A stretch of 8,123 nucleotides of DNA from Streptomyces speibonae (GTDB lineage: Bacteria > Actinomycetota > Actinomycetes > Streptomycetales > Streptomycetaceae): assembly GCA_000715605.1 (NCBI GenBank), contig KL568574.1:87791-95913 (forward strand), in the 5' to 3' direction. Every line of letters starts with the position of its first letter. Position 1 is the stretch's first letter. Of this stretch, positions 1-5,250 are shown piece by piece. The position numbers were made by a program, and so were the translations under genes. The notes under the pieces are model-generated. The model searched no databases. It was not told the origin of the DNA and worked only from the letters and a program-made list of their open reading frames with translations.

Positions 1-220
1 CGCACGGCAGTTGCACCGCCGGTCCCTCGCGGCGTTCGGGTACGGACCCAAGACCCTGGCCCGTATCCTCCGTCTGGGCCGCGCACTCGACCTCGCCCGA
101 GCGGGCGTCCCGTACGCGGAGACGGCGATCCGCACGGGCTACGCGGACCAGCCTCATCTGGCCCGCGAGGTCAAGCAGTTGACGGGGATGCCGCTGGGCG
201 AACTCCTCGCCCGCCCGTAA
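1..220 (+). CDS. AraC-family transcriptional regulator, C-terminal fragment (5' end outside window)
   Basis: The open frame runs in from the left edge (first full codon at 2) and ends at TAA 218-220, leaving 72 residues. They match the second half of an AraC-type DNA-binding domain: an RQLHRR segment, then [14 protein letters not shown], a helix rich in R/A/L, and [13 protein letters not shown], the second helix-turn-helix with its recognition helix, followed by the usual TG.PLGEL ending. In this family the domain is C-terminal, so the missing upstream part should hold the sensing domain and the first helix-turn-helix. The TTG at 11 is not a credible start because family similarity continues upstream of it. 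What it regulates cannot be told from here. The stop lies 4 bp from the stop of the convergent VOC gene. Family is confident; target and effector unknown. Confidence 0.85.
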   Translation, partial: ARQLHRRSLAAFGYGPKTLARILRLGRALDLARAGVPYAETAIRTGYADQPHLAREVKQLTGMPLGELLARP

Positions 221-224
221 CCGT

Positions 225-623
225 CTACTCCGCGGGGAGCGGAGCGAACAGGTCCACCCCGTTGCCGTCCGGGTCGAGGACGACGGCGTACCGCTGCCCC
301 CACACCGCGTCCCACGGCTTCAGCTCGCCCGGGCTGCCGGCCCCGGTCAGCTCCGCGAACAGGGAGTCGACCTCCGCGGGGCTGTCGCAGCGCAGCGCGA
401 GTGACGTCCTGCTCCCGCCCGACGGCGGTTCCCACTCCGGGTGGAAGGACCTGACCACCTCCTCCGTGTCCAGCAAGAGCCGCAGCCCGCCCGGCAGTTC
501 GGCTTCCACATGTCCCTGTGTCCCGGCCCCCTCCGGAAAGGCGAACCCCAGCCGCCGGTAGAAGGCGACGGAGGCGGCCATGTCGGAGACGACCATCCCG
601 ATGGCATCGAATCGTGCGCTCAT
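225..623 (-). CDS. VOC-superfamily protein (glyoxalase/bleomycin-resistance fold)
   Basis: This 132-residue protein has the paired beta-alpha-beta-beta-beta layout of the VOC fold. An N-terminal module holds a VVSDM..S..FYRRLGF motif (residues 11-27). A C-terminal module holds WGQRYAVVLDPDGN (108-121) followed by VDLFAP, the typical end of bleomycin-resistance-like members. The position that carries the first metal-binding His in glyoxalase I and ring-cleaving dioxygenases, seven residues before D14, is Ala here, and the last ligand position reads Asp in VDLF. A metal enzyme is therefore less likely than a small-molecule-binding or drug-sequestering protein; that is inference. The ATG at 623 is preferred to the upstream GTG at 713 because family similarity begins there and a -10-like TACGGT lies 7 nt before it. 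It is convergent with the AraC gene and faces away from SDR1. Confidence 0.85.
   Translation of the reverse strand: MSARFDAIGMVVSDMAASVAFYRRLGFAFPEGAGTQGHVEAELPGGLRLLLDTEEVVRSFHPEWEPPSGGSRTSLALRCDSPAEVDSLFAELTGAGSPGELKPWDAVWGQRYAVVLDPDGNGVDLFAPLPAE
228..244. terminator. Hairpin at the AraC/VOC convergent junction
   Basis: CTCCGC (228-233) and GCGGAG (239-244) form a perfect 6-bp GC-rich stem around a 5-nt loop, GGGGA. It sits just past the AraC stop and inside the last codons of the VOC gene, so it could stop transcription from both sides. There is no U tract, as is common in Streptomyces. Position and symmetry are seen; terminator function is inferred. Confidence 0.4.
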
Positions 624-636
624 GCGGCCCACCGTA
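624..636 (-). promoter_or_regulatory. Candidate -10 box for a leaderless VOC transcript
   Basis: Read on the minus strand, TACGGT (636 to 631) fits the actinobacterial -10 pattern TANNNT and is followed by 7 nt and the ATG at 623. Transcription would start at or next to the A of the start codon. No clear purine-rich ribosome-binding site precedes the ATG, which agrees with a leaderless mRNA. No good -35 is visible at the normal distance, so confidence is moderate. Confidence 0.4.
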
Positions 637-741
637 GGACGGGCCGGACGGACGGGTCTTGAAGGAATCGGACACCGGCCGGGGCACCGCTCCGCGCAGG
701 GCCCATAGGACACGCCTATACCCCCTGCTGTTATTACGTAT

Positions 742-771
742 TTGCCACTCGTTAATTCGCGAACGTACCGT
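742..771 (+). promoter_or_regulatory. Promoter of the SDR operon with palindrome in the spacer
   Basis: TTGCCA (742-747) matches five of six bases of the -35 TTGACA. It is followed by an 18-bp spacer and the -10 TACCGT (766-771), so transcription should start near 778 and give a leader of roughly 127 nt before the SDR1 ATG. The spacer contains the perfect palindrome TTCGCGAA (756-763), and GTT-N8-AAC (751-764) overlaps it. Between -35 and -10 is a classic repressor site. The surrounding 150 bp is AT-rich compared with the rest of the window. Which regulator binds is unknown; the LysR gene nearby is one candidate. Confidence 0.55.
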
Positions 772-777
772 GAAACG

Positions 778-904
778 GCTCGACGCGAAGGCCGCCGTGG
801 ATTTCCAGGGGGCGTGTTTCACATACGACGGCGATGTATTTTCGCACCATTCTGGATGCCTTTTCCGTCGGGCAGGGAATGACCAATCGAGAGGAATAGG
901 TGGC
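778..904 (+). promoter_or_regulatory. Long leader of SDR1 with inverted repeat
   Basis: If transcription starts near 778 the SDR1 message has a leader of about 127 nt. Inside it ATAC (823-826) and GTAT (836-839) form an inverted repeat spaced by 9, which could be a second regulator site. TATTTT (837-842) would pass as a -10 box but has no matching -35. I see no recognisable riboswitch fold or small upstream ORF. The leader ends with the ribosome-binding site. Confidence 0.25.
889..896 (+). promoter_or_regulatory. Ribosome-binding site fixing the SDR1 start
   Basis: GAGAGGAA (889-896) lies 8 nt before the ATG at 905. It selects this ATG over the in-frame upstream TTG at 659, whose extra 82 codons look non-coding and would cover the promoter. 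Confidence 0.7.
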
Positions 905-1675
905 ATGGCCGCAGTCGAGAACGGATCTGAAAAGCGCGAACTCGCCGGCAAGCGGGCCTTGGTCACGGGTGGTTCTCGCGGTATCGGAGCCGGCATCGTG
1001 CGCCACCTGCTGGACGCGGGCGCCGAAGTGCTCACCACCGCCCGCTCGGCGCCCGGCGACCTGCCCGGGAAGGTCCACTTCGTGGAGGCCGACCTGCGGA
1101 CGCCGGAGGGGATCGACACGATCGCCGCGTCCGCGCGGGAGGTCCTGGGCGGGGTCGACATCCTGGTCAGCTCCGCGGGCGGGGCGCGGGCACGGGACGG
1201 CGCCACGGACACCACCGAGGAGGTGTGGCAGGACACACTGAACCTGAACTTCTTCGCGGCGGTACGGCTGGACCGGCACTTCATCCCGGAGATGCGGGAG
1301 CGCGGCTCGGGCGCGATCGTGCACGTCGCGTCGGCCGCGACGACCTTGCCGGACCGCTACTTCCTGCACTACACGGCCGCCAAGGCGGCGCTGGACAACT
1401 ACAGCGTGGGACTGTCCAGGGATCTGGCCCCCGCAGGGATCCGGGTCAACCGCGTGTCTCCCGGCAGGACCGCCACCCCCGGCGGTGAGGCGGCCCGGGA
1501 GGAGTGGGCGCAGATGTTCGGGTACGTCAGCAACGCCGTCGGCGCCCCGCCGCTGGGGCGCGACGGCACGCCCGACGACATCGCCGAGGCGGTGTTGTTC
1601 CTGGTGTCCGACCGGGCGAACTGGATCAGTGGCGCCAACATCTTCGTCGACGGCGGCGAGTTCCCCCGCGTCTGA
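905..1675 (+). CDS. Short-chain dehydrogenase/reductase SDR1
   Basis: This 256-residue protein has the length and full motif set of a classical SDR, an NAD(P)-dependent oxidoreductase acting in the cytoplasm. The Rossmann dinucleotide motif TGGSRGIG is at 21-28, structural Asn at 115, catalytic Ser at 143 (HVASAA), and the YxxxK pair at Tyr156/Lys160 (HYTAAK). Arg25 in the glycine motif and Arg47 after the second strand suggest a preference for NADPH. The usual NNAG motif after strand four reads SSAG (89-92), a conservative but notable change. Database names for such proteins are often 3-oxoacyl-ACP reductase, but the sequence does not identify the substrate. It is the first gene of a likely two-gene operon, followed after 75 bp by SDR2, another SDR of clearly different sequence. 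Control probably acts at the promoter near 742-771. Confidence 0.92.
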   Translation: MAAVENGSEKRELAGKRALVTGGSRGIGAGIVRHLLDAGAEVLTTARSAPGDLPGKVHFVEADLRTPEGIDTIAASAREVLGGVDILVSSAGGARARDGATDTTEEVWQDTLNLNFFAAVRLDRHFIPEMRERGSGAIVHVASAATTLPDRYFLHYTAAKAALDNYSVGLSRDLAPAGIRVNRVSPGRTATPGGEAAREEWAQMFGYVSNAVGAPPLGRDGTPDDIAEAVLFLVSDRANWISGANIFVDGGEFPRV

Positions 1676-1680
1676 CCTCG

Positions 1681-1704
1681 GCGGAACCGCGGAACCGCGG
1701 AACC
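1681..1704 (+). repeat. Three tandem copies of GCGGAACC between the SDR genes
   Basis: The 8-bp unit GCGGAACC occurs three times without interruption (1681-1688, 1689-1696, 1697-1704), directly after the SDR1 stop. Such a short perfect array probably arose by slippage. No protein is coded here, and no function is evident. Confidence 0.6.
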
Positions 1705-1737
1705 GAATTCCCGAACCGACCTCTGAGAGATGGACCG

Positions 1738-1743
1738 AAAGGA
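1738..1743 (+). promoter_or_regulatory. Ribosome-binding site fixing the SDR2 start
   Basis: AAAGGA (1738-1743) is 7 nt before the ATG at 1751. The in-frame ATG at 1730 has only a weak GAGAG next to it and would add seven residues not typical of the family, so 1751 is preferred. Confidence 0.65.
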
Positions 1744-1750
1744 CCCCGGC

Positions 1751-2494
1751 ATGGGTGCGTACGACGGCAAGACGGCAGTGATCACCGGCGGCGGCAGCGG
1801 ACTCGGACTCGCGACGGCGAAGTTGCTGGTCGACGGCGGAGCGCGCGTGGTGGTCAACGGCCGCTCCAAGGACACGCTCGACGCGGCGCTGGAGGAGCTC
1901 GGCGGGAACGCGCTGGCCGTCCAGGGCGACGTGACCTCGCTGTCCGACCTGGACGAACTGGCCGCGCGCGTGAAGGACGAGTTCGGCACGCTCGACGCCC
2001 TGTTCGTCAACCACGGTGTCACCATCCCGAACCCCCTCGAGTCGACGACCGAGGAACTCTGGGACGAGTCGATGGCGATCAACCTCAAGGGCGCCTTCTT
2101 CACCGTGCAGAAGCTCGTCCCGCTGATGGGCCCGGGCGCCGGTGTGGTGCTCACGACCTCCGCCGCGAACGTCATGGGCCTGCCGGAGTGCAGCGCCTAC
2201 TCGGCCGGCAAGGCGGGCCTGCGCTCGATGGCCCGCACCCTCTCCGGCGACCTGCTGCCGCGCGGGATCCGGGTCAACGCGATCAGCCCCGGCCCCATCG
2301 ACACGGGGATCCTGGAGAAGACGATGACCGCGGAGGCCGCCGAGGCGTTCAAGGCGGAGCGGGTCGCGCAGAACCCCATGCGGCGTTTCGGCAGGCCCGA
2401 GGAGATCGCGAAGGCGGCGGCCTTCCTCGCCTTCGACGCCACCTACACGGCCGGCGTCGAGTTCGCCGTGGACGGGGGCGCCACCCAGCTCTGA
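1751..2494 (+). CDS. Short-chain dehydrogenase/reductase SDR2
   Basis: This 247-residue classical SDR has its glycine-rich cofactor motif TGGGSGLG at 12-19, the DVTS acidic segment at 60-63, structural Asn111, catalytic Ser137 (TTSAA), and Tyr150/Lys154 in YSAGK. The C-terminal PEEIAKAAAFLAF and AVDGGATQL segments are typical of the 3-oxoacyl-ACP-reductase-like group. The normal NNAG motif is changed to NHG (87-89), a variant found in some SDR groups. The asparagine after the second strand and Arg38 fit NADP use, but this is weak evidence. Substrate is unknown. It follows SDR1 in the same direction with no strong promoter between them, so co-transcription is likely, and the two enzymes may act on the same or successive substrates. 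It is convergent with lysR. Confidence 0.92.
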   Translation: MGAYDGKTAVITGGGSGLGLATAKLLVDGGARVVVNGRSKDTLDAALEELGGNALAVQGDVTSLSDLDELAARVKDEFGTLDALFVNHGVTIPNPLESTTEELWDESMAINLKGAFFTVQKLVPLMGPGAGVVLTTSAANVMGLPECSAYSAGKAGLRSMARTLSGDLLPRGIRVNAISPGPIDTGILEKTMTAEAAEAFKAERVAQNPMRRFGRPEEIAKAAAFLAFDATYTAGVEFAVDGGATQL

Positions 2495-2520
2495 GTCGGG
2501 CCCGCACCCGCGGCCGCGAC
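2495..2520. terminator. Bidirectional terminator-like hairpin between SDR2 and lysR
   Basis: Starting one base after the SDR2 stop, GTCG-GGCC (2495-2502) can pair with GGCC-G-CGAC (2512-2520). This gives eight base pairs with one bulged G around a 9-nt loop. The gap between the two stops is only 33 bp, so this is the natural place for a shared terminator. There is no U tract. Confidence 0.45.
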
Positions 2521-2527
2521 GTGTTCG

Positions 2528-3538
2528 TCAGGCCACAGGGGTGTACGAGGCGGGTGCGGGCACGGCCGGGGCCCCGGGTGCGGTCGGGGTCCCGGCAGAC
2601 GGGGCCCCGGGTGCGGACGGGGTCCCGGACGAGGTCGGGACCCCGGCGGACGAGCGCGGCGCGTCGGACACGGACCAGGTCTCCTGGCGCAGGAGTTCGA
2701 GCAGAGCCGTCTCCGCCGGGCCCGCCTCCTGCCGTACCACGGCGATGACCGGCTGGGACACCGCCGGGGACACCGGGCGGACGAGTTGCTCATGACCGTG
2801 GGGGACCGCCGAGGCCGGGACGAGCGTCACCCCCAGCCCGTGGGCGGCCCAGCGCACGGCCGTGGAGGTCTGGGTCACGCGGGCGGCCGTGACCGGGGCC
2901 AGCTCGTTGTCCCGCAGCACCCTCAGCAGCGCGGTGTCGAGCACACTGTCCCGGTCGAACCTCACCCACGGCTCGCCGGCCAGGTCGCACAGCTCGACCC
3001 GGTCCGTGGCCAGCAGCGGATGTCCGGCGCCCAGCACCACCACGAGCTCCTCGTTGCCGAGGACATGGGCGTTGGAGGGGCTGCGCTCGCACGCCGCCAT
3101 CAGGGAGAAGTCCAGCGAGCCCCGGCGGCACAGCCGGTCCAGTTCGGCGGCGCTGGGCTCCTCGAAGACGCTGACCTCCAGCCGGGGGAAGCGCCGGCGC
3201 AGCTCGCCCAGCGCCCGCGGCAACTGGCGGGTGCCGAAACCCATCTGCACCGCCACCACCAGCTCGCCCGTCAGGTCGTCGGCGCCGGCCTGCGCCGTCG
3301 CCCGCGCCCGCCGCGACGCGCTCACCGCGACCTGCGCCTCCCGCAGGAACGCTCGGCCGACCACGGTGGGCACCAGTCCGGACGGCGTACGGGCGAACAA
3401 CTGCACGCCCAAGTCCCGTTCCAGGCCGCGGATCTGCTGGGACACCGACGGCTGGGCGACGTGGAGACGGTCCGCCGCCGCCGTCACCGACCCCTCCTCG
3501 GCGACGGCCAGGGCGTACTCGAACTGACGAAGGCTCAT
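2528..3538 (-). CDS. LysR-type transcriptional regulator with repeated Pro/Ala-rich tail
   Basis: This 336-residue protein starts with the LysR winged helix-turn-helix (about 1-62): MSLRQFEYALAVAEEGSVT, then AADRLHVAQPSVSQQIRGLE as the recognition part, then LGVQLFAR. The effector-binding domain covers about 90-285 and has the normal two-lobe LysR substrate-binding pattern (GELVVAVQ, RFPRLEVSVFE, LDFSLMAA, ELVVVLGAGHPL, AAHGLGVTLVPASA). Residues 290-336 are extra: a low-complexity tail of Pro, Ala, Ser, Gly and Thr with two 11-residue repeats of the GTP(S/T)APGAP type. The ATG at 3538 is preferred to the GTG at 3559 because family similarity begins at MSLRQFEY and GAGAGGGG lies 10 nt upstream. 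It is convergent with the SDR operon and divergent from the ThuA-like gene. LysR proteins often control adjacent genes and themselves, so either neighbour could be a target; effector unknown. Confidence 0.92.
   Translation of the reverse strand: MSLRQFEYALAVAEEGSVTAAADRLHVAQPSVSQQIRGLERDLGVQLFARTPSGLVPTVVGRAFLREAQVAVSASRRARATAQAGADDLTGELVVAVQMGFGTRQLPRALGELRRRFPRLEVSVFEEPSAAELDRLCRRGSLDFSLMAACERSPSNAHVLGNEELVVVLGAGHPLLATDRVELCDLAGEPWVRFDRDSVLDTALLRVLRDNELAPVTAARVTQTSTAVRWAAHGLGVTLVPASAVPHGHEQLVRPVSPAVSQPVIAVVRQEAGPAETALLELLRQETWSVSDAPRSSAGVPTSSGTPSAPGAPSAGTPTAPGAPAVPAPASYTPVA
2568..2628 (-). repeat. Two 28-bp direct repeats, 33 bp apart, in the lysR tail
   Basis: Segments 2568-2595 and 2601-2628 match at 27 of 28 bases with an exact offset of 33 bp, or 11 codons, so the reading frame is kept. 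Each begins with the perfect palindrome GGGGCCCC and ends in CGGGGTCCCGG. They encode the repeated GTP(S/T)APGAP blocks of the C-terminal tail. The pattern looks like an in-frame duplication. Confidence 0.8.
2618..2645. other. Strong hairpin inside the 3' end of lysR
   Basis: CGGGGTCCCG (2618-2627) and CGGGACCCCG (2636-2645) are perfect 10-bp inverted repeats with an 8-nt loop. They form the most stable simple stem-loop I found. It lies about 90 nt before the lysR stop and downstream of SDR2 on the opposite strand. It might help stop read-through from the SDR operon or protect mRNA ends, or be only a by-product of the repeats. Confidence 0.5.
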
Positions 3539-3548
3539 CGACTCCGGT

Positions 3549-3556
3549 CCCCTCTC
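3549..3556 (-). promoter_or_regulatory. Ribosome-binding site of lysR
   Basis: Read on the minus strand, GAGAGGGG lies 10 nt before the ATG at 3538. A second GGAG is only 3 nt before the ATG. The first overlaps the beginning of the alternative GTG-initiated extension and so supports the shorter protein. Confidence 0.5.
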
Positions 3557-3583
3557 CACGGTGGCCCACCGGTCCGCCCGCCG

Positions 3584-3600
3584 TGATCATCGTCATCGTA
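3584..3600 (-). promoter_or_regulatory. Possible lysR -10 box and adjacent palindrome
   Basis: On the minus strand TACGAT (3600-3595) fits TANNNT and would give a leader of about 50 nt for lysR. The perfect palindrome TGATCA (3584-3589) lies just downstream, and TGA-N6-TCA (3584-3595) overlaps the box, a place where self-repression could act. No good -35 hexamer is seen. Confidence 0.25.
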
Positions 3601-3652
3601 AGTGGTCGTCGCGTCACCCGGGCGCCGATGCCCGGAGCCTGGCCGGAAGCCC

Positions 3653-3663
3653 TACCGTAGGCT
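3653..3663 (+). promoter_or_regulatory. Candidate -10 for a leaderless ThuA-like transcript
   Basis: Two overlapping TANNNT boxes are present, TACCGT (3653-3658) and TAGGCT (3658-3663). The second is 7 nt before the ATG at 3671, which puts the transcription start at or beside the start codon. No purine-rich ribosome-binding site precedes this ATG. The -35 region is poor. Confidence 0.45.
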
Positions 3664-3670
3664 CCGGCGC

Positions 3671-4315
3671 ATGGCCGCGCTCCCACTTCTCGTCCACACC
3701 CGCACAACCGACTACCGGCACGCATCCATTCCTGCCGGAGTCGCCGCGCTGCGCGACCTCGGCTTCGCCGTGGACGCCACCGAGGCCCCGGAGGCCCTCG
3801 AGGGCCCCCTCGACCGGTACGCGGCGGTGGTCTTCCTCTCCACCAGCGGAACGGTGCTCACCCCGGCCGGACGCGAGCGGCTCGCGGCGTACGTCGAGTC
3901 GGGCGGCGGCTTCGCCGGGGTGCACGCCGCCGCGTGCACCGAGTACGACTGGCCGTACTACGGAGAACTCCTCGGCGCCCGCTTCGACCGCCACCCCCCG
4001 CTCCAGCCGGGCCGGGCGGTGGTCGAGGACGGCGGCCACCCGGCCACCCGGCACCTGCCTCCCGTCTGGCACGTCACCGACGAGTGGTACGACTTCCGCA
4101 CCAGCCCGCGCGGGCGGGCGCGGATCCTCCTGCGCGCCGACGAGTCGTCGTACGACGGCGGCGGCATGGGCGAGGACCACCCGCTGGCCTGGTGCCGCGA
4201 CCAGGGCGCGGGCCGGGTCTTCTACACGGCGCTCGGCCACACCACCGAGGCGTACGCCGACCCGGACTTCCGCGCCCACCTGCTGGGCGGCATCACCTGG
4301 GCCGCCCGCGGCTGA
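3671..4315 (+). CDS. ThuA-domain protein
   Basis: This 214-residue protein fits the ThuA family (trehalose-utilisation-like, a glutamine-amidotransferase-like flavodoxin fold) over its whole length. Visible conserved parts are DYRHASI (14-20), SGGGFAGVHAA (78-87), WPYYGELLGARF (94-105), HP pairs at 108-109 and 123-124, DEWYDF (137-142), GEDHPLAW (167-174), and GRVFYTALGHT (181-191). The cysteine of a true amidotransferase nucleophile elbow is replaced (GVHAA), so glutaminase activity is unlikely. In rhizobia ThuA works with the dehydrogenase ThuB in disaccharide catabolism through keto-sugars. No ThuB homologue lies next to it here, so a sugar role is only inferred. The ATG at 3671 is chosen over the GTG at 3602 because the domain starts at once and a -10-like box sits 7 nt upstream. 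Its TGA directly abuts the stop codon of the convergent lipoprotein gene. Confidence 0.88.
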   Translation: MAALPLLVHTRTTDYRHASIPAGVAALRDLGFAVDATEAPEALEGPLDRYAAVVFLSTSGTVLTPAGRERLAAYVESGGGFAGVHAAACTEYDWPYYGELLGARFDRHPPLQPGRAVVEDGGHPATRHLPPVWHVTDEWYDFRTSPRGRARILLRADESSYDGGGMGEDHPLAWCRDQGAGRVFYTALGHTTEAYADPDFRAHLLGGITWAARG

Positions 4316-5236
4316 TCAGGGCCTGCACGAGGAGTACGTGTCGACGTCCTCCGGATTGGGGCGGAAGCGGTTCTCCCAGTCACCGGGATAGGCGGCGACC
4401 AGCGCGGGCAGCTGCGCCTTCACGTCGCTGGCCCACTCCTCGACGAGGTAGTCGCGCAGGGCCTCGCGCAGCTTCTCGCAGTCGCCCCGGAGGCCCTCCG
4501 GCAGGCCGATGCCGTACCGGTTGTTGCTGCCGAAGGAGACGTCGGGCACCACCCGCACGGGTGTGGCGCTGTTCTTCTGCTGCTCCACGTACCCGTACAG
4601 CAGCGCCTCGTCGGTGAACACGGCGTCGAGGTCACCCTGCTGGAGTTTGCGCACGCAGGTCGAGTAGTCGCTCTCCGTGTGGAGCGTCGTTCCGCCGGGC
4701 AGCGCGGCGGCGGCCGAGGTCGAGCCCTCGACGGTGCAGATCACCTTGCCCGCCACGTCCTTCTCGGTCCTGATGCCGTGGTAGTCCTCCCGGACCAGGA
4801 AGCCCTGCCGGGTGACGAAGTAGGGCCCCACGAAGTCGACCTGCTCGTCCCGCTCCGGAGTGATCGAGTAGGTGGCGATGACCAGGGCCGAGGCCCGGTC
4901 GACGAGTTCCTGCTCCCGCTTGGCGGAGATCACGTCGTGCCACTTCGGCGAGAAACCGATCCGCTTGCCGAGGTAGCCGGCCAGATCCGGTTCGAAACCG
5001 CGGTTGGTGTGTCCGCTGAACAGGTTGAACCCGGGCTGGTCGCTCTTGCCGCCGATGTAGACGTGACGGGTGAGGGTGGTCTTCTCGTCCGCTCCGTCCG
5101 CCGTCCAGCCGCAGCCCGCGAGGGCGAGCAGCAGGGCGGCGGACGCGGCCCGCGCGCACCGGCGACCGAGGGAGCGCAGGAGGCGCGGGGGACGCGGGGA
5201 GCGCTGGGGGCGCGAGTGGCGTGGCTCGTTCGTCAC
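4316..5236 (-). CDS. Family-3 solute-binding lipoprotein, probable amino-acid binding
   Basis: This 306-residue protein has an Arg-rich N-terminus, a hydrophobic stretch (31-40) and the lipobox L39-A40-G41-C42, so it should be lipid-anchored on the outer face of the membrane. The mature part is an SBP_bac_3 domain. Compared from memory with the lysine/arginine/ornithine-binding protein LAOBP, the carboxylate-binding Ser and Arg correspond to S124 and R129 (TYSITPER), and the amino-binding Asp to D209 (DAVFTDE). A free alpha-amino acid is therefore a reasonable ligand. Four mature cysteines besides the lipidated one (167, 194, 253, 304) could form two disulfides. Translation starts at GTG 5236, with AGGAAGAAGG overlapping the stop of the upstream membrane-protein gene, 12 bp away. 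No ABC ATPase or permease is present, so transport partners must be elsewhere or the protein acts as a sensor. Confidence 0.88.
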   Translation of the reverse strand: MTNEPRHSRPQRSPRPPRLLRSLGRRCARAASAALLLALAGCGWTADGADEKTTLTRHVYIGGKSDQPGFNLFSGHTNRGFEPDLAGYLGKRIGFSPKWHDVISAKREQELVDRASALVIATYSITPERDEQVDFVGPYFVTRQGFLVREDYHGIRTEKDVAGKVICTVEGSTSAAAALPGGTTLHTESDYSTCVRKLQQGDLDAVFTDEALLYGYVEQQKNSATPVRVVPDVSFGSNNRYGIGLPEGLRGDCEKLREALRDYLVEEWASDVKAQLPALVAAYPGDWENRFRPNPEDVDTYSSCRP

Positions 5237-5240
5237 AGGG

Positions 5241-5250
5241 CCTTCTTCCT
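5241..5250 (-). promoter_or_regulatory. Ribosome-binding site coupling the lipoprotein to the membrane-protein gene
   Basis: On the minus strand AGGAAGAAGG (5250-5241) lies 4 nt before the GTG at 5236 and overlaps the TAG stop (5251-5249) of the upstream gene. This layout suggests translational coupling, so both proteins are made in proportion. Confidence 0.65.

Noticed and set aside
154..1284. Long minus-strand open frame across the VOC gene, promoter region and SDR1
   Set aside because: It opposes two well-supported genes and its translation resembles no protein family; it is a shadow of high GC content.
752..2014. Long minus-strand open frame antisense to both SDR genes
   Set aside because: Composition is R/V/G-rich without motifs, while the opposite strand codes for two complete SDRs.
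2509..2518. CGCGGCCGCG palindrome as a regulatory site
   Set aside because: It lies between two convergent stops, where an operator is not expected, and short G/C palindromes are common at this base composition.
3602..3670. GTG-initiated N-terminal extension of the ThuA-like protein
   Set aside because: The added 23 residues are not part of the domain and would span the predicted -10 box next to the ATG at 3671.
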